From JAZKFT01 sp965246935 (lineage in GTDB: Bacteria; Bacteroidota; Bacteroidia; Chitinophagales; Chitinophagaceae), in the NCBI GenBank assembly GCA_965246935.1, contig CBDFGC010000037.1, positions 372,001 through 436,000 of the forward strand: DNA of 64,000 nucleotides, in the 5' to 3' direction. The notes beneath the pieces were generated by a model. That model had not been told where the DNA came from. It searched no databases and saw only the letters and a program-made list of their open reading frames with translations. Each line of letters starts with the position of its first letter. The stretch's first letter is position 1. Shown one piece after another: positions 9,407 through 17,810 of this stretch. Position numbers and translations under genes: made by a program.

Positions 9407-9495
9407 CTTTTTATGGTTACATTTTTAAAGAACATAAAACCGGTAAACAAAAATTACTATGTTCACGTTTAAATAATCAATCAACCCCCATTATT

Positions 9496-9912
9496 ATGAA
9501 ACGTAATGCAACTGCCGTTTGGAACGGCGGCGGAAAAGAAGGTGGCGGGCACCTTACTACGCAAAGTACCGTATTAGATAAAACCCAGTATTCTTTTAAA
9601 ACCCGTTTTGAAGACGGTGTTGGCACCAATCCGGAAGAGCTGGTGGCAGCAGCACATGCCGGCTGTTTTACCATGAAACTGAGTTTTGTGCTGGGTGAAG
9701 CCGGTTTTGTGCCGGACACCCTGGAAACGAAATGCGAAATAACACTTGATCCTGCGGCTGGTGCTGTAACGGAATCGCACCTTACGGTAAAAGGTAAAGT
9801 GCCGGGCATTAGTAAGGAGAAATTTGAAGAGGCAGTGAAGAATGCAGAAGCTAACTGCCCTATTTCAAAATTATTGAACGCTACTATTACTTCAGAGGCA
9901 ACGCTGCAGTAA
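9496..9912 (+). CDS. osmC: OsmC-family peroxiredoxin
   Basis: 138 aa. Reduces organic hydroperoxides using two thiols: C57 (AAAHAGCFTM) and C121 (ANCPISK) are at the family positions, as is the opening RNATAVWNGGGKEGGG. Length and motifs fit the OsmC rather than the Ohr branch. Single gene ending in a clear terminator. Confidence 0.94.
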   Translation: MKRNATAVWNGGGKEGGGHLTTQSTVLDKTQYSFKTRFEDGVGTNPEELVAAAHAGCFTMKLSFVLGEAGFVPDTLETKCEITLDPAAGAVTESHLTVKGKVPGISKEKFEEAVKNAEANCPISKLLNATITSEATLQ

Positions 9913-9930
9913 CGTGTCGTTTCTTTTTAA

Positions 9931-9965
9931 AAAAGTCCGTCTCTACATTGTGAAGACGGGCTTTT
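9931..9965 (+). terminator. Terminator after osmC
   Basis: AAAAGTCCGTCT pairs with AGACGGGCTTTT (one G-T pair) and is followed by a T run. It also lies between osmC and the convergent merC-like gene. Confidence 0.8.
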
Positions 9966-9991
9966 CTATTTCGGTAAACGTCCATTTTCGA

Positions 9992-10384
9992 TTAATGCTT
10001 ACAATCATCTTTCGGGCAGTGGCCATGATGGCGGCATTGCCTGTAATTGAGGTAATGAGCCAGTAGAATCAGAGAAACGGCAATAAATAAAAATGGTATT
10101 TCAAAACGGGGGAGCCATTCTTTTGCCAGTAAAAAAACAAAGCCTGCCGTGAAAATGAAAACGGGAAACAGTTTGTGATGATGCCGCCTGTAACCATGTG
10201 ATAAGGCGACAACGCCAATCAGAAAAGCTAAGCCAATCATTCCATACTCAAAGCGTTTATCCGCAACAAAATCAATCCCGAAAAATGGTAGCGAAGTAAA
10301 TATCAGCGGCAACACCGCACAGTGTACTGCGCAAACAAGCGAAGTGGTTACACCAAGGGCATCCCAATTTATTTTACGGAACAT
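9992..10384 (-). CDS. MerC-domain membrane protein
   Basis: 130 aa, four predicted membrane helices, the first carrying the CAVHCAVLP cysteine pair of MerC proteins; the tail is rich in His and Cys (YRQCRHHGHCPKDDCKH), suggesting metal binding. In Bacteroidota such proteins are often annotated as metal transport or resistance proteins, but mercury specificity is not shown. I prefer the ATG at 10384 over one at 10411 because the promoter boxes at 10389-10420 place the transcript start close to 10384, and the upstream ATG would sit inside the operator. Divergent from a Sco1 homologue and close to a Fur-family regulator. Confidence 0.82.
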   Translation of the reverse strand: MFRKINWDALGVTTSLVCAVHCAVLPLIFTSLPFFGIDFVADKRFEYGMIGLAFLIGVVALSHGYRRHHHKLFPVFIFTAGFVFLLAKEWLPRFEIPFLFIAVSLILLAHYLNYRQCRHHGHCPKDDCKH

Positions 10385-10388
10385 ATAG

Positions 10389-10420
10389 CAAAAGTAATGA
10401 ACTTGCAACATTGTTGCAAA
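10389..10420 (-). promoter_or_regulatory. Promoter of the MerC-like gene
   Basis: Minus strand: TTTG (10417-10420), 20-nt spacer, TACTTTTG (10389-10396), an exact match to the Bacteroidota TTTG-N19..21-TAnnTTTG rule. The box ends 4 nt from the ATG at 10384, so the message is predicted to be leaderless or nearly so. Confidence 0.8.
10403..10419. promoter_or_regulatory. Candidate Fur/Zur-type operator
   Basis: Perfect 17-bp palindrome TTGCAACATTGTTGCAA. It overlaps the -33 box and occupies most of the spacer of the merC promoter, so a bound repressor would block polymerase. A Fur-family gene lies 0.9 kb away. Identity of the metal is inference. Confidence 0.75.
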
Positions 10421-10479
10421 ATTTTGTTAGGTTTTGTAATTACCATGCTATGTTACCGTTTGTGTGATAATTTTGTAGT

Positions 10480-11124
10480 ATGAAAGGGCGGACAAAATTA
10501 CTGGTGTATCTATCTTTTTTTATTGTGCTGTTAGCAGCCTTCTGGTGGTTTTTGTTTCGGGACAATGATAATTGGCGCAGCAAACTTCCTGTGATCAGTT
10601 ATGTGCAGCCTTATCGCTTTATTAATCAAAACGGGGATACGGTTACCAAACCAGCTACAGTTGGAAAAGTGCAGGTAGCCAATTATTTTTTTAGCAGTTG
10701 CAAAGGCATTTGTCCGAATATGAATGGCCATGTAAAAGAAGTATACCAGGCCTTTAAAGGAAATCCCGATGTTATTTTTATTAGCCATACCTGCCAGCCT
10801 GAAAATGATTCGGTACCTGCACTGAAAAAATATGCGGATAGCATTGGCGCCGACGGCCGCCAGTGGCAGTTTGTAACCGGCAATAAACTGGACCTTTACA
10901 AAACGGCCCGCGAAAGCTACCACATAGATGACCCGCGGAACAATGTAGGAAAAATAGAAGACCAGTTTCTGCATTCACAGTTCCTGGCATTGGTTGATAA
11001 AAGCGGCCGGGTCAGGGGCATTTATGATGGCCTGAAAGAATCAGAAATCAGTAAGTTGGAAGGGGATATTAAAGATTTGCTGAAAGAAAGCAATAGTAGT
11101 TTTGCGAATAACCTGTTTAACTAA
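10480..11124 (+). CDS. SCO1/SenC-family copper chaperone-like protein
   Basis: 214 aa, membrane-anchored by an N-terminal helix (residues about 7-26), thioredoxin-like domain outside. The copper ligands are present: C74 and C78 (CKGICP) and H165 (FLHSQF). Sco proteins deliver copper to cytochrome oxidase or act as thiol reductases. The gene is divergent from the MerC-like gene and upstream of a Fur-family regulator, so metal-responsive control is plausible. A TAATTTTG box sits at 10468-10475 just before the ATG, but no well-spaced upstream box was found. Confidence 0.92.
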   Translation: MKGRTKLLVYLSFFIVLLAAFWWFLFRDNDNWRSKLPVISYVQPYRFINQNGDTVTKPATVGKVQVANYFFSSCKGICPNMNGHVKEVYQAFKGNPDVIFISHTCQPENDSVPALKKYADSIGADGRQWQFVTGNKLDLYKTARESYHIDDPRNNVGKIEDQFLHSQFLALVDKSGRVRGIYDGLKESEISKLEGDIKDLLKESNSSFANNLFN

Positions 11125-11130
11125 TGTGCA

Positions 11131-11251
11131 AATTACTCAATGGCTCAATAACTCAATTCTGCAATATTGGTTTTGTAACGATGAAATATATTAAACAAAA
11201 AAGTTGGAAGTTAGAATATAAAGTATTGAGTAATTGAGCCATTGTGTAATT
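11131..11251. repeat. 27-bp imperfect inverted repeat bracketing the sco1-fur gap
   Basis: Arm 11131-11157 (core CAATGGCTCAATAACTCAAT) and arm 11225-11251 are reverse complements with 2 mismatches in 27, separated by 67 nt. The arms are built from repeats of a CTCAAT word. It could fold as a long hairpin at the 3' end of the sco1 message. Confidence 0.75.
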
Positions 11252-11265
11252 GTCAAATTTATCTT

Positions 11266-11679
11266 ATGACTCCCGAAATATTATTAAAGCGTAACAGCCT
11301 CAGCATTACAGATAGCCGTATGAAAATACTGGAGCTGTTTGTAAACCGGAAGGGTGCACTCAACCATGGCACGATTGAAAAAAACATCGGCGCCGGTATG
11401 GACCGGGTAACTATTTACCGTACACTGCAGGTTTTTGTGGATAAGGGAATCCTCCATACAATTCCTACCAATGATAACTCAATCAGCTATGCTCTGTGCA
11501 AAGAAGATACCTGCACCGCCGGCCAGCATCATGATAACCATGTGCATTTCATTTGTACGAATTGTAGTAATACCACCTGCCTTGATCATATCACCATTCC
11601 GGATGTAAAGTTACCGGTGGGATTTACAGCGCAGCAGTTTGAAATGGTCATCAAAGGTGTTTGCGACCAATGTAATTAA
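11266..11679 (+). CDS. Fur-family metalloregulator (Zur-like)
   Basis: 137 aa. The winged helix is residues about 5-70 (DRVTIYRTLQVFVDKGIL). The dimerisation half carries a His cluster (GQHHDNHVHF, 88-94) and two CxxC pairs, C97/C100 and C133/C136, for structural zinc. Start chosen at the ATG 11266; a TTG further up at 11242 lies in the inverted repeat. Cys/His-rich Fur proteins next to MerC-like genes are usually zinc or iron sensors; the palindrome at 10403-10419 is its likely target. Its stop codon overlaps that of the convergent gene by 4 nt. Confidence 0.88.
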   Translation: MTPEILLKRNSLSITDSRMKILELFVNRKGALNHGTIEKNIGAGMDRVTIYRTLQVFVDKGILHTIPTNDNSISYALCKEDTCTAGQHHDNHVHFICTNCSNTTCLDHITIPDVKLPVGFTAQQFEMVIKGVCDQCN

Positions 11680-12398
11680 GCAAAATCAACTTCCTGGTAT
11701 TCTGCCCACTGTAATGGCAATGGTAACTTACAATTACTAAACTCTATATGAATAACACGGCGCCTGCCTGCATTTGTGGTTTTGCCGGATGCATGTAATA
11801 ATAATGGCCGCATCACCATCACGCCACCTTTTTTCACTTTACAAATTTCTTCCGCATTTACTGTCGGGTTCAGCGTTTCCGGCCGCAATATTCCTTTTAG
11901 ATGCGATCCCGGTATCACTTTTAAAGCACCATTATTTTCATTAGTATCATCGAGGTGAATGCGTACAGTAAAATTGTTTTGCAAAACAGTAACCGGTGGC
12001 TGTACCGCATATTGATTTTGCTTAACGGTCCAGTTATTAAAGCCTTCTATTGCTGCTTTTTGATTCACCGCAATCGTCAGATCCTGATGGTAAGAAACGA
12101 ACCAGTTGGATGCAGGTGGCTTATCAAAATATATTGATTTTACGATAAAATGACCGGTTCCGAAAATATCCTTTATCAGACTGGTCAGATTGTAAGTAAA
12201 TATCAGTTGTTTGATTGTTGGAATTTCCTGCAAAAATTGCCGGATAGCGAACAGGTCATTGGATTTCCGGAATGCAGGTTTATCGGTTGAAGCAGACTCT
12301 ATTAAATCTGTCATGGCTTCTACTTCTTGTATTGAGTAAATGCCATTGATGATAACGAAACCTTGTTTTTCAAAATTCACTTCCTGTTCTGCTTTCAT
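11676..12398 (-). CDS. Phytanoyl-CoA dioxygenase (PhyH) family protein
   Basis: 240 aa 2-oxoglutarate/Fe(II) enzyme with iron ligands H104-x-D106 (SYHQDLTIA) and H202 (LLLHASGKT), and R213 for the co-substrate. The substrate of such bacterial PhyH proteins is generally unknown. I chose the ATG at 12398; the frame continues 19 codons upstream into the REP region without family similarity. The end overlaps the fur stop codon (convergent). Confidence 0.87.
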   Translation of the reverse strand: MKAEQEVNFEKQGFVIINGIYSIQEVEAMTDLIESASTDKPAFRKSNDLFAIRQFLQEIPTIKQLIFTYNLTSLIKDIFGTGHFIVKSIYFDKPPASNWFVSYHQDLTIAVNQKAAIEGFNNWTVKQNQYAVQPPVTVLQNNFTVRIHLDDTNENNGALKVIPGSHLKGILRPETLNPTVNAEEICKVKKGGVMVMRPLLLHASGKTTNAGRRRVIHIEFSNCKLPLPLQWAEYQEVDFA

Positions 12399-12533
12399 AA
12401 ATATAATAGAACCTATATACTTTATTGGTAAATGTATGGCGCCGCAGCGCCGCAAGTATAATTGTATCCAAAACCAATTTGCACTGGTGCAATTGTTGTA
12501 CGATTGATGAATGATGACACCTTATGAAATCAG

Positions 12534-12698
12534 CATACAACGGACTGAAGTCCGTTGCTACAAAATGAGTCGCCTCTACGAGGCTTTAAGTATGGGAATG
12601 TTGTTTGGAGTGCCGTAGGTACGATCCATTTTGTAGCGCAGGGTTTCAACCCTGGGAAAGTAGGCACGATCCATATTGTAGCGCAGGGTTTTAACCCT
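12534..12698. repeat. REP-like palindromes and a 38-bp direct repeat
   Basis: The 324-bp gap holds the palindromes ACGGACTGAAGTCCGT and GCCTCTACGAGGC, then two copies of a 38-bp unit (12616-12653 and 12661-12698, 3 differences), each ending in AGGGTTTCAACCCT or AGGGTTTTAACCCT. Such hairpins linked to GTAGCGC are a common Bacteroidota REP type. No REP-associated transposase is present in the window. Confidence 0.75.
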
Positions 12699-12721
12699 AT
12701 GCTCTGTCGCTCCGGTGTGTT

Positions 12722-13462
12722 TTAAATAATAGATTGTATCCAGGTGGTCTGCGCATCCGAACCCCAGTCTTTCACCGCATTTCTAACGGTATTCAATATT
12801 TCAGAACGCGTAGCTTTTTTACCTTTTGATGGTGCTGCTAATTCGGCAGGCTGTATTCCTTTCAGCTCCAGTTTGGTGGCAAACCAGGTAGTATGCAGCC
12901 GGGGGAAGCCAACGCCTAAAATAAGACCAGGCAAACCAGTAAAACTTTCCGGCCCACCGGGCGCTACAATCTGCTCTGTGAAAAAAGCAACTACATACAG
13001 CGTATCCATAAAACGACCAACGGCTTTGCGGCACTCAAACCCGGCAATGGTGCGGGTTTCAGCTGTAATGCGCCATTCAATATTCAACAGGCTGTCCTGT
13101 AACAAATACGTTTTTTCAAACACATCTTTTTGCTGTGCTGTCACACCTTTAGCATAATCATTATAAGTAATATTATCAGCCGAAGTATTGCCCCAGAAAT
13201 TTTTGTATTTATCCTCTACTTCCCTGCCCGATTTATATACGCTGCGGCTGCTGTCAAATACCAGATCAAAATACGTAGAACGGAACTGCGGCAATTTATT
13301 TTTCATTTCACTGGCCCAAAAACCCTCACCCATCAGGGCGTGCATATTTACCTTTTTCTCATATTCCACTTTACCTTGTAATATAAATTGTGGCTGCGAT
13401 TGAACAACGGCAACCACCAGAATCAACAATAGTGTTGGAAGTATTTTTTGTATGAGTTTCAT
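12722..13462 (-). CDS. GLPGLI-family secreted protein
   Basis: 246 aa with a signal peptide (cleavage near VVQSQ, residue 22). It contains the name motif of TIGR01200 as FTGLPGLILGVG (about residues 172-183) in a beta-rich body. The family is restricted to Bacteroidota and is thought to be periplasmic or surface-exposed; its function is unknown. The upstream neighbour is the group II intron, which begins about 80 bp before the ATG on the same strand. Confidence 0.88.
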   Translation of the reverse strand: MKLIQKILPTLLLILVVAVVQSQPQFILQGKVEYEKKVNMHALMGEGFWASEMKNKLPQFRSTYFDLVFDSSRSVYKSGREVEDKYKNFWGNTSADNITYNDYAKGVTAQQKDVFEKTYLLQDSLLNIEWRITAETRTIAGFECRKAVGRFMDTLYVVAFFTEQIVAPGGPESFTGLPGLILGVGFPRLHTTWFATKLELKGIQPAELAAPSKGKKATRSEILNTVRNAVKDWGSDAQTTWIQSII

Positions 13463-13580
13463 TGGTATAAAATTTTGTAAGCCCTAATAAAGATTAAAAA
13501 TCAAAACAGCTTTTGTTTGTCACTTTCTTTTTCTTGGAAAAGTAGAGTAGGCCCGGGCATTACAGCCCGAGCCGCTCACG

Positions 13581-13614
13581 GAACCGTACGTGATAGTCTC
13601 CCATCATACGGCTC
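13581..13614 (-). ncRNA. Group II intron domain V
   Basis: Minus-strand hairpin beginning GAGCCGTATGATGGG and ending TCACGTACGGTTC, 34 nt, with the conserved AGC near the 5' end, the GAGA-type tetraloop and a two-nucleotide bulge region. This is the catalytic heart of the ribozyme and the strongest evidence for the intron. Confidence 0.9.
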
Positions 13615-13750
13615 TTGTTATCTAATCTTGTTAACGATTTTGTCTTTTCTTTCTCCATCATTCCATTGTTTTACAACGGTTGTTTTAAAATAGTAAGACC
13701 AGATAACCGAAGCCCTTCGCTCCATGCCCGTTACAGGCACTTCCTCACTA

Positions 13751-13834
13751 CTATGGCTTCGTCCGACGCTTGCTGCTGCATCTTCTGCCTGTGGCAAAAT
13801 TGAGTTGCAGTATGGGCTTTATGTGTTCTGACAT
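13751..13834 (-). pseudogene. Possible remnant of an intron-encoded protein start
   Basis: A GGGAGG ribosome site precedes an ATG at 13834 and 27 codons (MSEHIKPILQ...) end at TAG. Placement in the domain IV region, and the strong Shine-Dalgarno in a genome that rarely uses one, suggest the leftover start of a deleted maturase gene. The match to maturase N-termini is by impression only. Confidence 0.4.
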
Positions 13835-14251
13835 ATCGCCTCCCGATAATAATCGGGATTCCGCAAAGCACATCGGCACATCAGCAGCAAACCTCTCCTG
13901 TTCCCAATGAAAGCCTGTGTAGCACTCCTGCCGTCTTTATGCCGGTTGGCCTGTAACCAGTAAGCAGCTATCCGTTACAGTCTGTCCTGCCAGCCTTTCT
14001 TTGCCGGCAGTTTTGCCAACATCTAATGTTTTTCGACACATTACGTAGACGGTTCACTCTCGTTCAGCTTTACTACACCCACCTGATGCCTTTCGACACC
14101 TTTTAGCCCAAACGCTCAATACCTTACCTTTTGAATAAAGCACCTTTGGGTGGTTTGCACACCTCATCTGCATAACGTGTGCGGCAGGCCGGCTGCCATC
14201 TCTCATTCAGCATTGATTAATGATTTTACTCATTTCTCATTCAGGACACAC

Positions 14252-14635
14252 AAAAAGAAACAAAAGAAAATTCAAGAACAGCACGAACCCTCCGGGCGTC
14301 TGTTCTGGCTCTGCTGTGTGGGTTTAGAGTGAAGGGAATAGGGTGCTGATGTTCATGACTTAGTTTAATTGTTTGTGATTTATGGGATTGATAGTCGACT
14401 TATGATTCTAAAATTTAGTTGGTGAAATTCATTTTAATAGTCAAATTATACTCAATAGAATTCTTATAGTACAAGAGTGCGATGCCGATACATCGGCACA
14501 GGCTGCCAATACAGATGATAAAAGGTATAACGCTTAGTTCATGATCCGCCGCGGCGGACGAAAATGCAACCTGTGATGAGTTACTAACAAAGTCGCAACA
14601 GAAACAAATCATAAATCTTAATTCATAAATCCTTC
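14252..14635. other. Gene-free stretch with weak inverted words
   Basis: No gene seen. It holds variants of GATTTATGATT on both sides (around 14379-14410 and 14608-14634, the latter as AAATCATAAATCTTAATTC) that can pair imperfectly, and it is AT-rich in the middle. This is the 3' side of the outer-membrane protein gene and the 5' exon flank of the intron. Confidence 0.4.
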
Positions 14636-17401
14636 CTACCATCCCTCCGGTGCTTTCCCGTTTTTCGAGAAATTCCAGGTAAAGCTTACCAAGGCGTAGC
14701 GTTTTACAATATCATAGTTTTTTTCTCGGATGTAGTTGCTGTTAATATCCCGCTGGAAGCCTTTGTTATTATTTAAGATGTCGTAAATATTGATGCCGAT
14801 GGTGGCCGTTTTTTTCTTGAAAATCTTCCGTTCCAGTTTAGCATTCCAAAGGAAAACATTGTTGTTGCGGTCGAACACACGGGTACGTTGCCGCCAGTCA
14901 AAATCACCATCCGTACTGATGATTAATTCGCCGGGCAGGTCAAAGCTGATATCGCCTTGTACATTTCCGCTCCAGTAGCGGGTAGTTAAATCCGGCTGCA
15001 CAGATGACTGCGATATATTCCGTGCAATACTTGTTCTGAGGCTGATATCGTATTTCTTTTCTTTCTGTTTGCTGAGGTCAATACCGAAATCGTAGTTATT
15101 GCTGATGGTATGGTTCAACTTGCTGTTGACGAAATTGCTGTTGCGGTTGCTACCGGTACTAACATTGATGTCCACATTCACTTCCGGTTTTTTCCATTTA
15201 AAGAAATAAGAAATATATGCATTCATATTATAATTACCGGAAACATTTACGGTCTGGTAATACCGGCGGCCACTGTCGATGCGGTCGCTGGTACTAAAAG
15301 CATTAGCGGTTGGATTGAAACTAATATTTGCCCAGGTACCACGTTCCGTAAGTACATGATAATCGTTATAGGAAAGACTAATACGGTGATTGAATGATTG
15401 CTTCAGGTTCGGATTGCCCAGTGCAATGTTTAGCGGATCGATATTGTTGACAATTGGCTGAATCTGATCCAATGAAGGCGCCCGGCTGTTACCGTTATAA
15501 TTGAGGCGGATGGAGCTTTGCTTGCCAATCATATATGTAAAATTGCCTCTCGGGAAAAAGTTTGTAAAGCTGTAATTGCGACTGGTATCTTTTATCAGGT
15601 TGTCCTGGTTCCACATGGCACGGGCAACATTGCCACCAAATCCAAATTTTACTTTTTTATCGCTATAGGCATAACCAACACCGGCCGAATGCGTTTGGGT
15701 ATTGAAGCGGTAATCATTACTGGTAATTACATTCAGTTTTTGGTATTTTCCGTTTTCAATATCAAAACTTTTAACGGCATTGGTGCTGTTGCGTACATTA
15801 TATCCATAACTTATTTCAACCAGCGATTTTTTTGACAGCGGTTCAGTGTAGGCTATTTTGGTATCCAGCGTTAGTGAATGGTTGTCACTCACTTTCATCT
15901 GGTCAGTCAGGGTATCTTTCACCAGCAGGCCGTTCTTAAAGTACCGTTCGTTACTTCTCAGGAAATTATCACCGTCGCTGGCATTATAATTCTCTGAAAA
16001 GTTGAGAGATAAAGTACGGCTTGGCTTTTTGAACTTCTTACGCCATAAGCCGCTGCTGTTAAAGCTTTGGTTGTTCATGTGGCTGTTGGTGCTACGATCC
16101 TGTGTGTTAATGAGTGCCCCGGTAGCGGAAACTGTCTGGCGGTTGTACACATTCAGCGAAGCCGTCTGGCCGGTACTGCCATCAGCCATTATACGAATGG
16201 AATTAAAGGAGTCCAATTTTACGTCAAACGTACCACCTGCCTTGTGCCGGTAACGGCTGGTGTGGAACTGGCTTAGTTCGTTGATGTTGTACGATGTATC
16301 CGGTGAAGGCAGGATATATTGGGTAATGGTATTGGTACGGCCGTCGGTATTTAATTTCTGGTAACGATAATTGCCGTTGAAATTGTTTTTGTCCTCATTC
16401 CATTTATTGCCAAAATTAACCCCTATGTTCCAGCTACGTGGTACACCTTGTCCATAAAAGTTTCCACCCCCACCGCCATCAAAATCATCACCGCCTCCAT
16501 TAAAATACATACCACCGTCATCTGTCATCTCCATATTTAAACTGCCATAGTTACGCTGTTCTTCCCAGTTAAGCCCGGTACGGCCGGTATTGCTCATTTG
16601 CCCAAAGGCTGATATTTTACGTTTACTTTTAAAAGAATTGATCATGGCGCTGTTGTCCCAGCGGTTGGGCGGGCCGGCGCCAAGTTTTGCTTTACCAAAA
16701 TATCCTTTTTTTGCATCATCTTTTAGTTTCAGGTTAATGGTTTTTGTTTTCTGACCATCATCCACGCCGGTAAAGGTGGCCTGATCACTCTTTTTATCGA
16801 ACAACTGAACTTCTTTTACCGCACTGGCCTGCAGGTTTTGGGTAGCCACCGTAGGGTCGTCTCCAAAAAATTCCTCACCATCTACCAGCACCTTTTCAAT
16901 TTTTTCGCCCTGGGCCGTTATTTCTCCTTTTTTATTTACGGTAAACCCCGGCAATTTTTTCAGCAGATCTTCCACACTGGTGCCTTCCCGCACCTTAAAG
17001 CTGTCGGCCATAAAAGCGGTCGTATCCCCTTTTAGCCGGATGGCTCCTCCTCCCCTTACAATTACATTTTGTAAAGCAACTGCTTTTGTAAGCATAGCAA
17101 TCTGCCCAAGGTCATCCTCTTTTTTTACCTCAACTATGTCCGCATACTCGGCATACCCCGGAAAGGTGATTAAAACGAGATATTTACCGGGGTTAACATT
17201 TTTTAGCTCAAACTTACCGGCGGCATCTGTACGAGTAAAGCTTACCAGAACAGAATCTTTTGTTTTCAGTAATTGAACGACTGCATATTTTAAAAAGGTG
17301 TGAGAAGACGTGTCCTGCAAAGTTCCCTTTACTGAAGGGTTTTGTGCATGTAGGAGGAAAGTGCCGCAACAAAATAACGATAGAAAGAAATACTTTCTCA
17401 T
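14636..17401 (-). CDS. Outer-membrane beta-barrel protein with CarboxypepD-like plug region
   Basis: 921 aa. Signal peptide MRKYFFLSLFCCG to LHAQ, then a CarboxypepD_reg-like beta-sandwich (about 22-105), a plug-like segment (about 110-230, DLLKKLPGFTVNKKGEI and VLVDGEEFFGDDP) and a long C-terminal barrel of alternating strands. A Gly/Asp-rich loop lies near residues 300-325. It matches the TonB-dependent-receptor-like 'outer membrane beta-barrel protein' group of Bacteroidota, which usually lack a SusD partner; none is seen here. Start taken at 17401 since the upstream 16 codons come before the signal peptide. Substrate unknown. Confidence 0.88.
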   Translation of the reverse strand: MRKYFFLSLFCCGTFLLHAQNPSVKGTLQDTSSHTFLKYAVVQLLKTKDSVLVSFTRTDAAGKFELKNVNPGKYLVLITFPGYAEYADIVEVKKEDDLGQIAMLTKAVALQNVIVRGGGAIRLKGDTTAFMADSFKVREGTSVEDLLKKLPGFTVNKKGEITAQGEKIEKVLVDGEEFFGDDPTVATQNLQASAVKEVQLFDKKSDQATFTGVDDGQKTKTINLKLKDDAKKGYFGKAKLGAGPPNRWDNSAMINSFKSKRKISAFGQMSNTGRTGLNWEEQRNYGSLNMEMTDDGGMYFNGGGDDFDGGGGGNFYGQGVPRSWNIGVNFGNKWNEDKNNFNGNYRYQKLNTDGRTNTITQYILPSPDTSYNINELSQFHTSRYRHKAGGTFDVKLDSFNSIRIMADGSTGQTASLNVYNRQTVSATGALINTQDRSTNSHMNNQSFNSSGLWRKKFKKPSRTLSLNFSENYNASDGDNFLRSNERYFKNGLLVKDTLTDQMKVSDNHSLTLDTKIAYTEPLSKKSLVEISYGYNVRNSTNAVKSFDIENGKYQKLNVITSNDYRFNTQTHSAGVGYAYSDKKVKFGFGGNVARAMWNQDNLIKDTSRNYSFTNFFPRGNFTYMIGKQSSIRLNYNGNSRAPSLDQIQPIVNNIDPLNIALGNPNLKQSFNHRISLSYNDYHVLTERGTWANISFNPTANAFSTSDRIDSGRRYYQTVNVSGNYNMNAYISYFFKWKKPEVNVDINVSTGSNRNSNFVNSKLNHTISNNYDFGIDLSKQKEKKYDISLRTSIARNISQSSVQPDLTTRYWSGNVQGDISFDLPGELIISTDGDFDWRQRTRVFDRNNNVFLWNAKLERKIFKKKTATIGINIYDILNNNKGFQRDINSNYIREKNYDIVKRYALVSFTWNFSKNGKAPEGW

Positions 17402-17446
17402 GAGCAGATGAGGGTTAATAATGGTAAGGGCAAGTGTAACTATGAA

Positions 17447-17477
17447 CAAATGTGCAGCAGCAAGTTCAATCTACAAA
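17447..17477 (-). promoter_or_regulatory. Candidate promoter of the outer-membrane protein gene
   Basis: Minus strand: TTTG (17474-17477), 19 nt, CACATTTG (17447-17454; one mismatch to TAnnTTTG). Leader of about 45 nt to the ATG. Confidence 0.5.
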
Positions 17478-17810
17478 TGTTTTCGTATAAAAGAAGTGTG
17501 AACAATACGGTAAATTATTGATAAGAGGTAGTATTTACGGATGAACGAAAACACCTCAATCATATTGGCAAAACAATAATTTTTCAGGTATCGTGAGTCT
17601 TCAGGTTTTTGATGATGCAGTTGAGATTGCAATCCATAATGATTTGGAAACCAACTAAACTGTTACAGATGGTGGCAAGTTGTATGCACAGGCTTTTGAA
17701 AGCCTGAAATTGAATTCCCTTTTGTTTTAAATGAATCCTTATTTTCATCCGCACAAGCTGCTTATATAAAAGTCTTAAAACAGGCTTTCAGCTCTTCAAT
17801 AAACACAACT
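17478..17810. other. Intergenic region between divergent genes, with one palindrome
   Basis: No gene seen. Contains CAGGCTTTTGAAAGCCTG (17689-17706), the same palindrome type as at 23351-23365 (AGGCCTTTGAAAGCCT), likely a solitary REP-like unit. Promoter of glgB must be here but no well-formed pair of boxes was found. Confidence 0.45.

Larger units (their letters stand above)
13542..14251 (-). mobile_element. ORF-less group II intron
   Basis: On the minus strand a GTGTG 5' end starts at 14251. A domain I-like region includes GGAACAGGAGAGGTT. A 34-nt domain V hairpin is at 13581-13614 and a domain VI-like hairpin follows, ending in CTACTCTAC at 13542. At about 710 nt this is the size of the ribozyme core alone; no reverse transcriptase/maturase domain is present, only a short start-like remnant at 13751-13834. 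Flanking exons are A/T-rich inverted sequence (TTTTCTTTTGTTTCTTTTT and AAGAAAAAGAAAG), as of a terminator, a known type of target for some group II introns. Exact 5' and 3' ends are inferred by consensus. Confidence 0.78.

Noticed and set aside
10433..10475. Promoter for sco1
   Set aside because: A TAATTTTG box is present but no TTTG at the right distance; TTTG at 10433-10436 is 31 nt away. Left as unproven.
11242..11265. TTG start for the Fur-family gene
   Set aside because: Lies within the inverted repeat arm; ATG at 11266 gives the normal Fur length.
12616..12698. Possible CRISPR-like repeat
   Set aside because: Only two copies, 7 nt apart, each with an internal REP palindrome; no spacers or cas genes.
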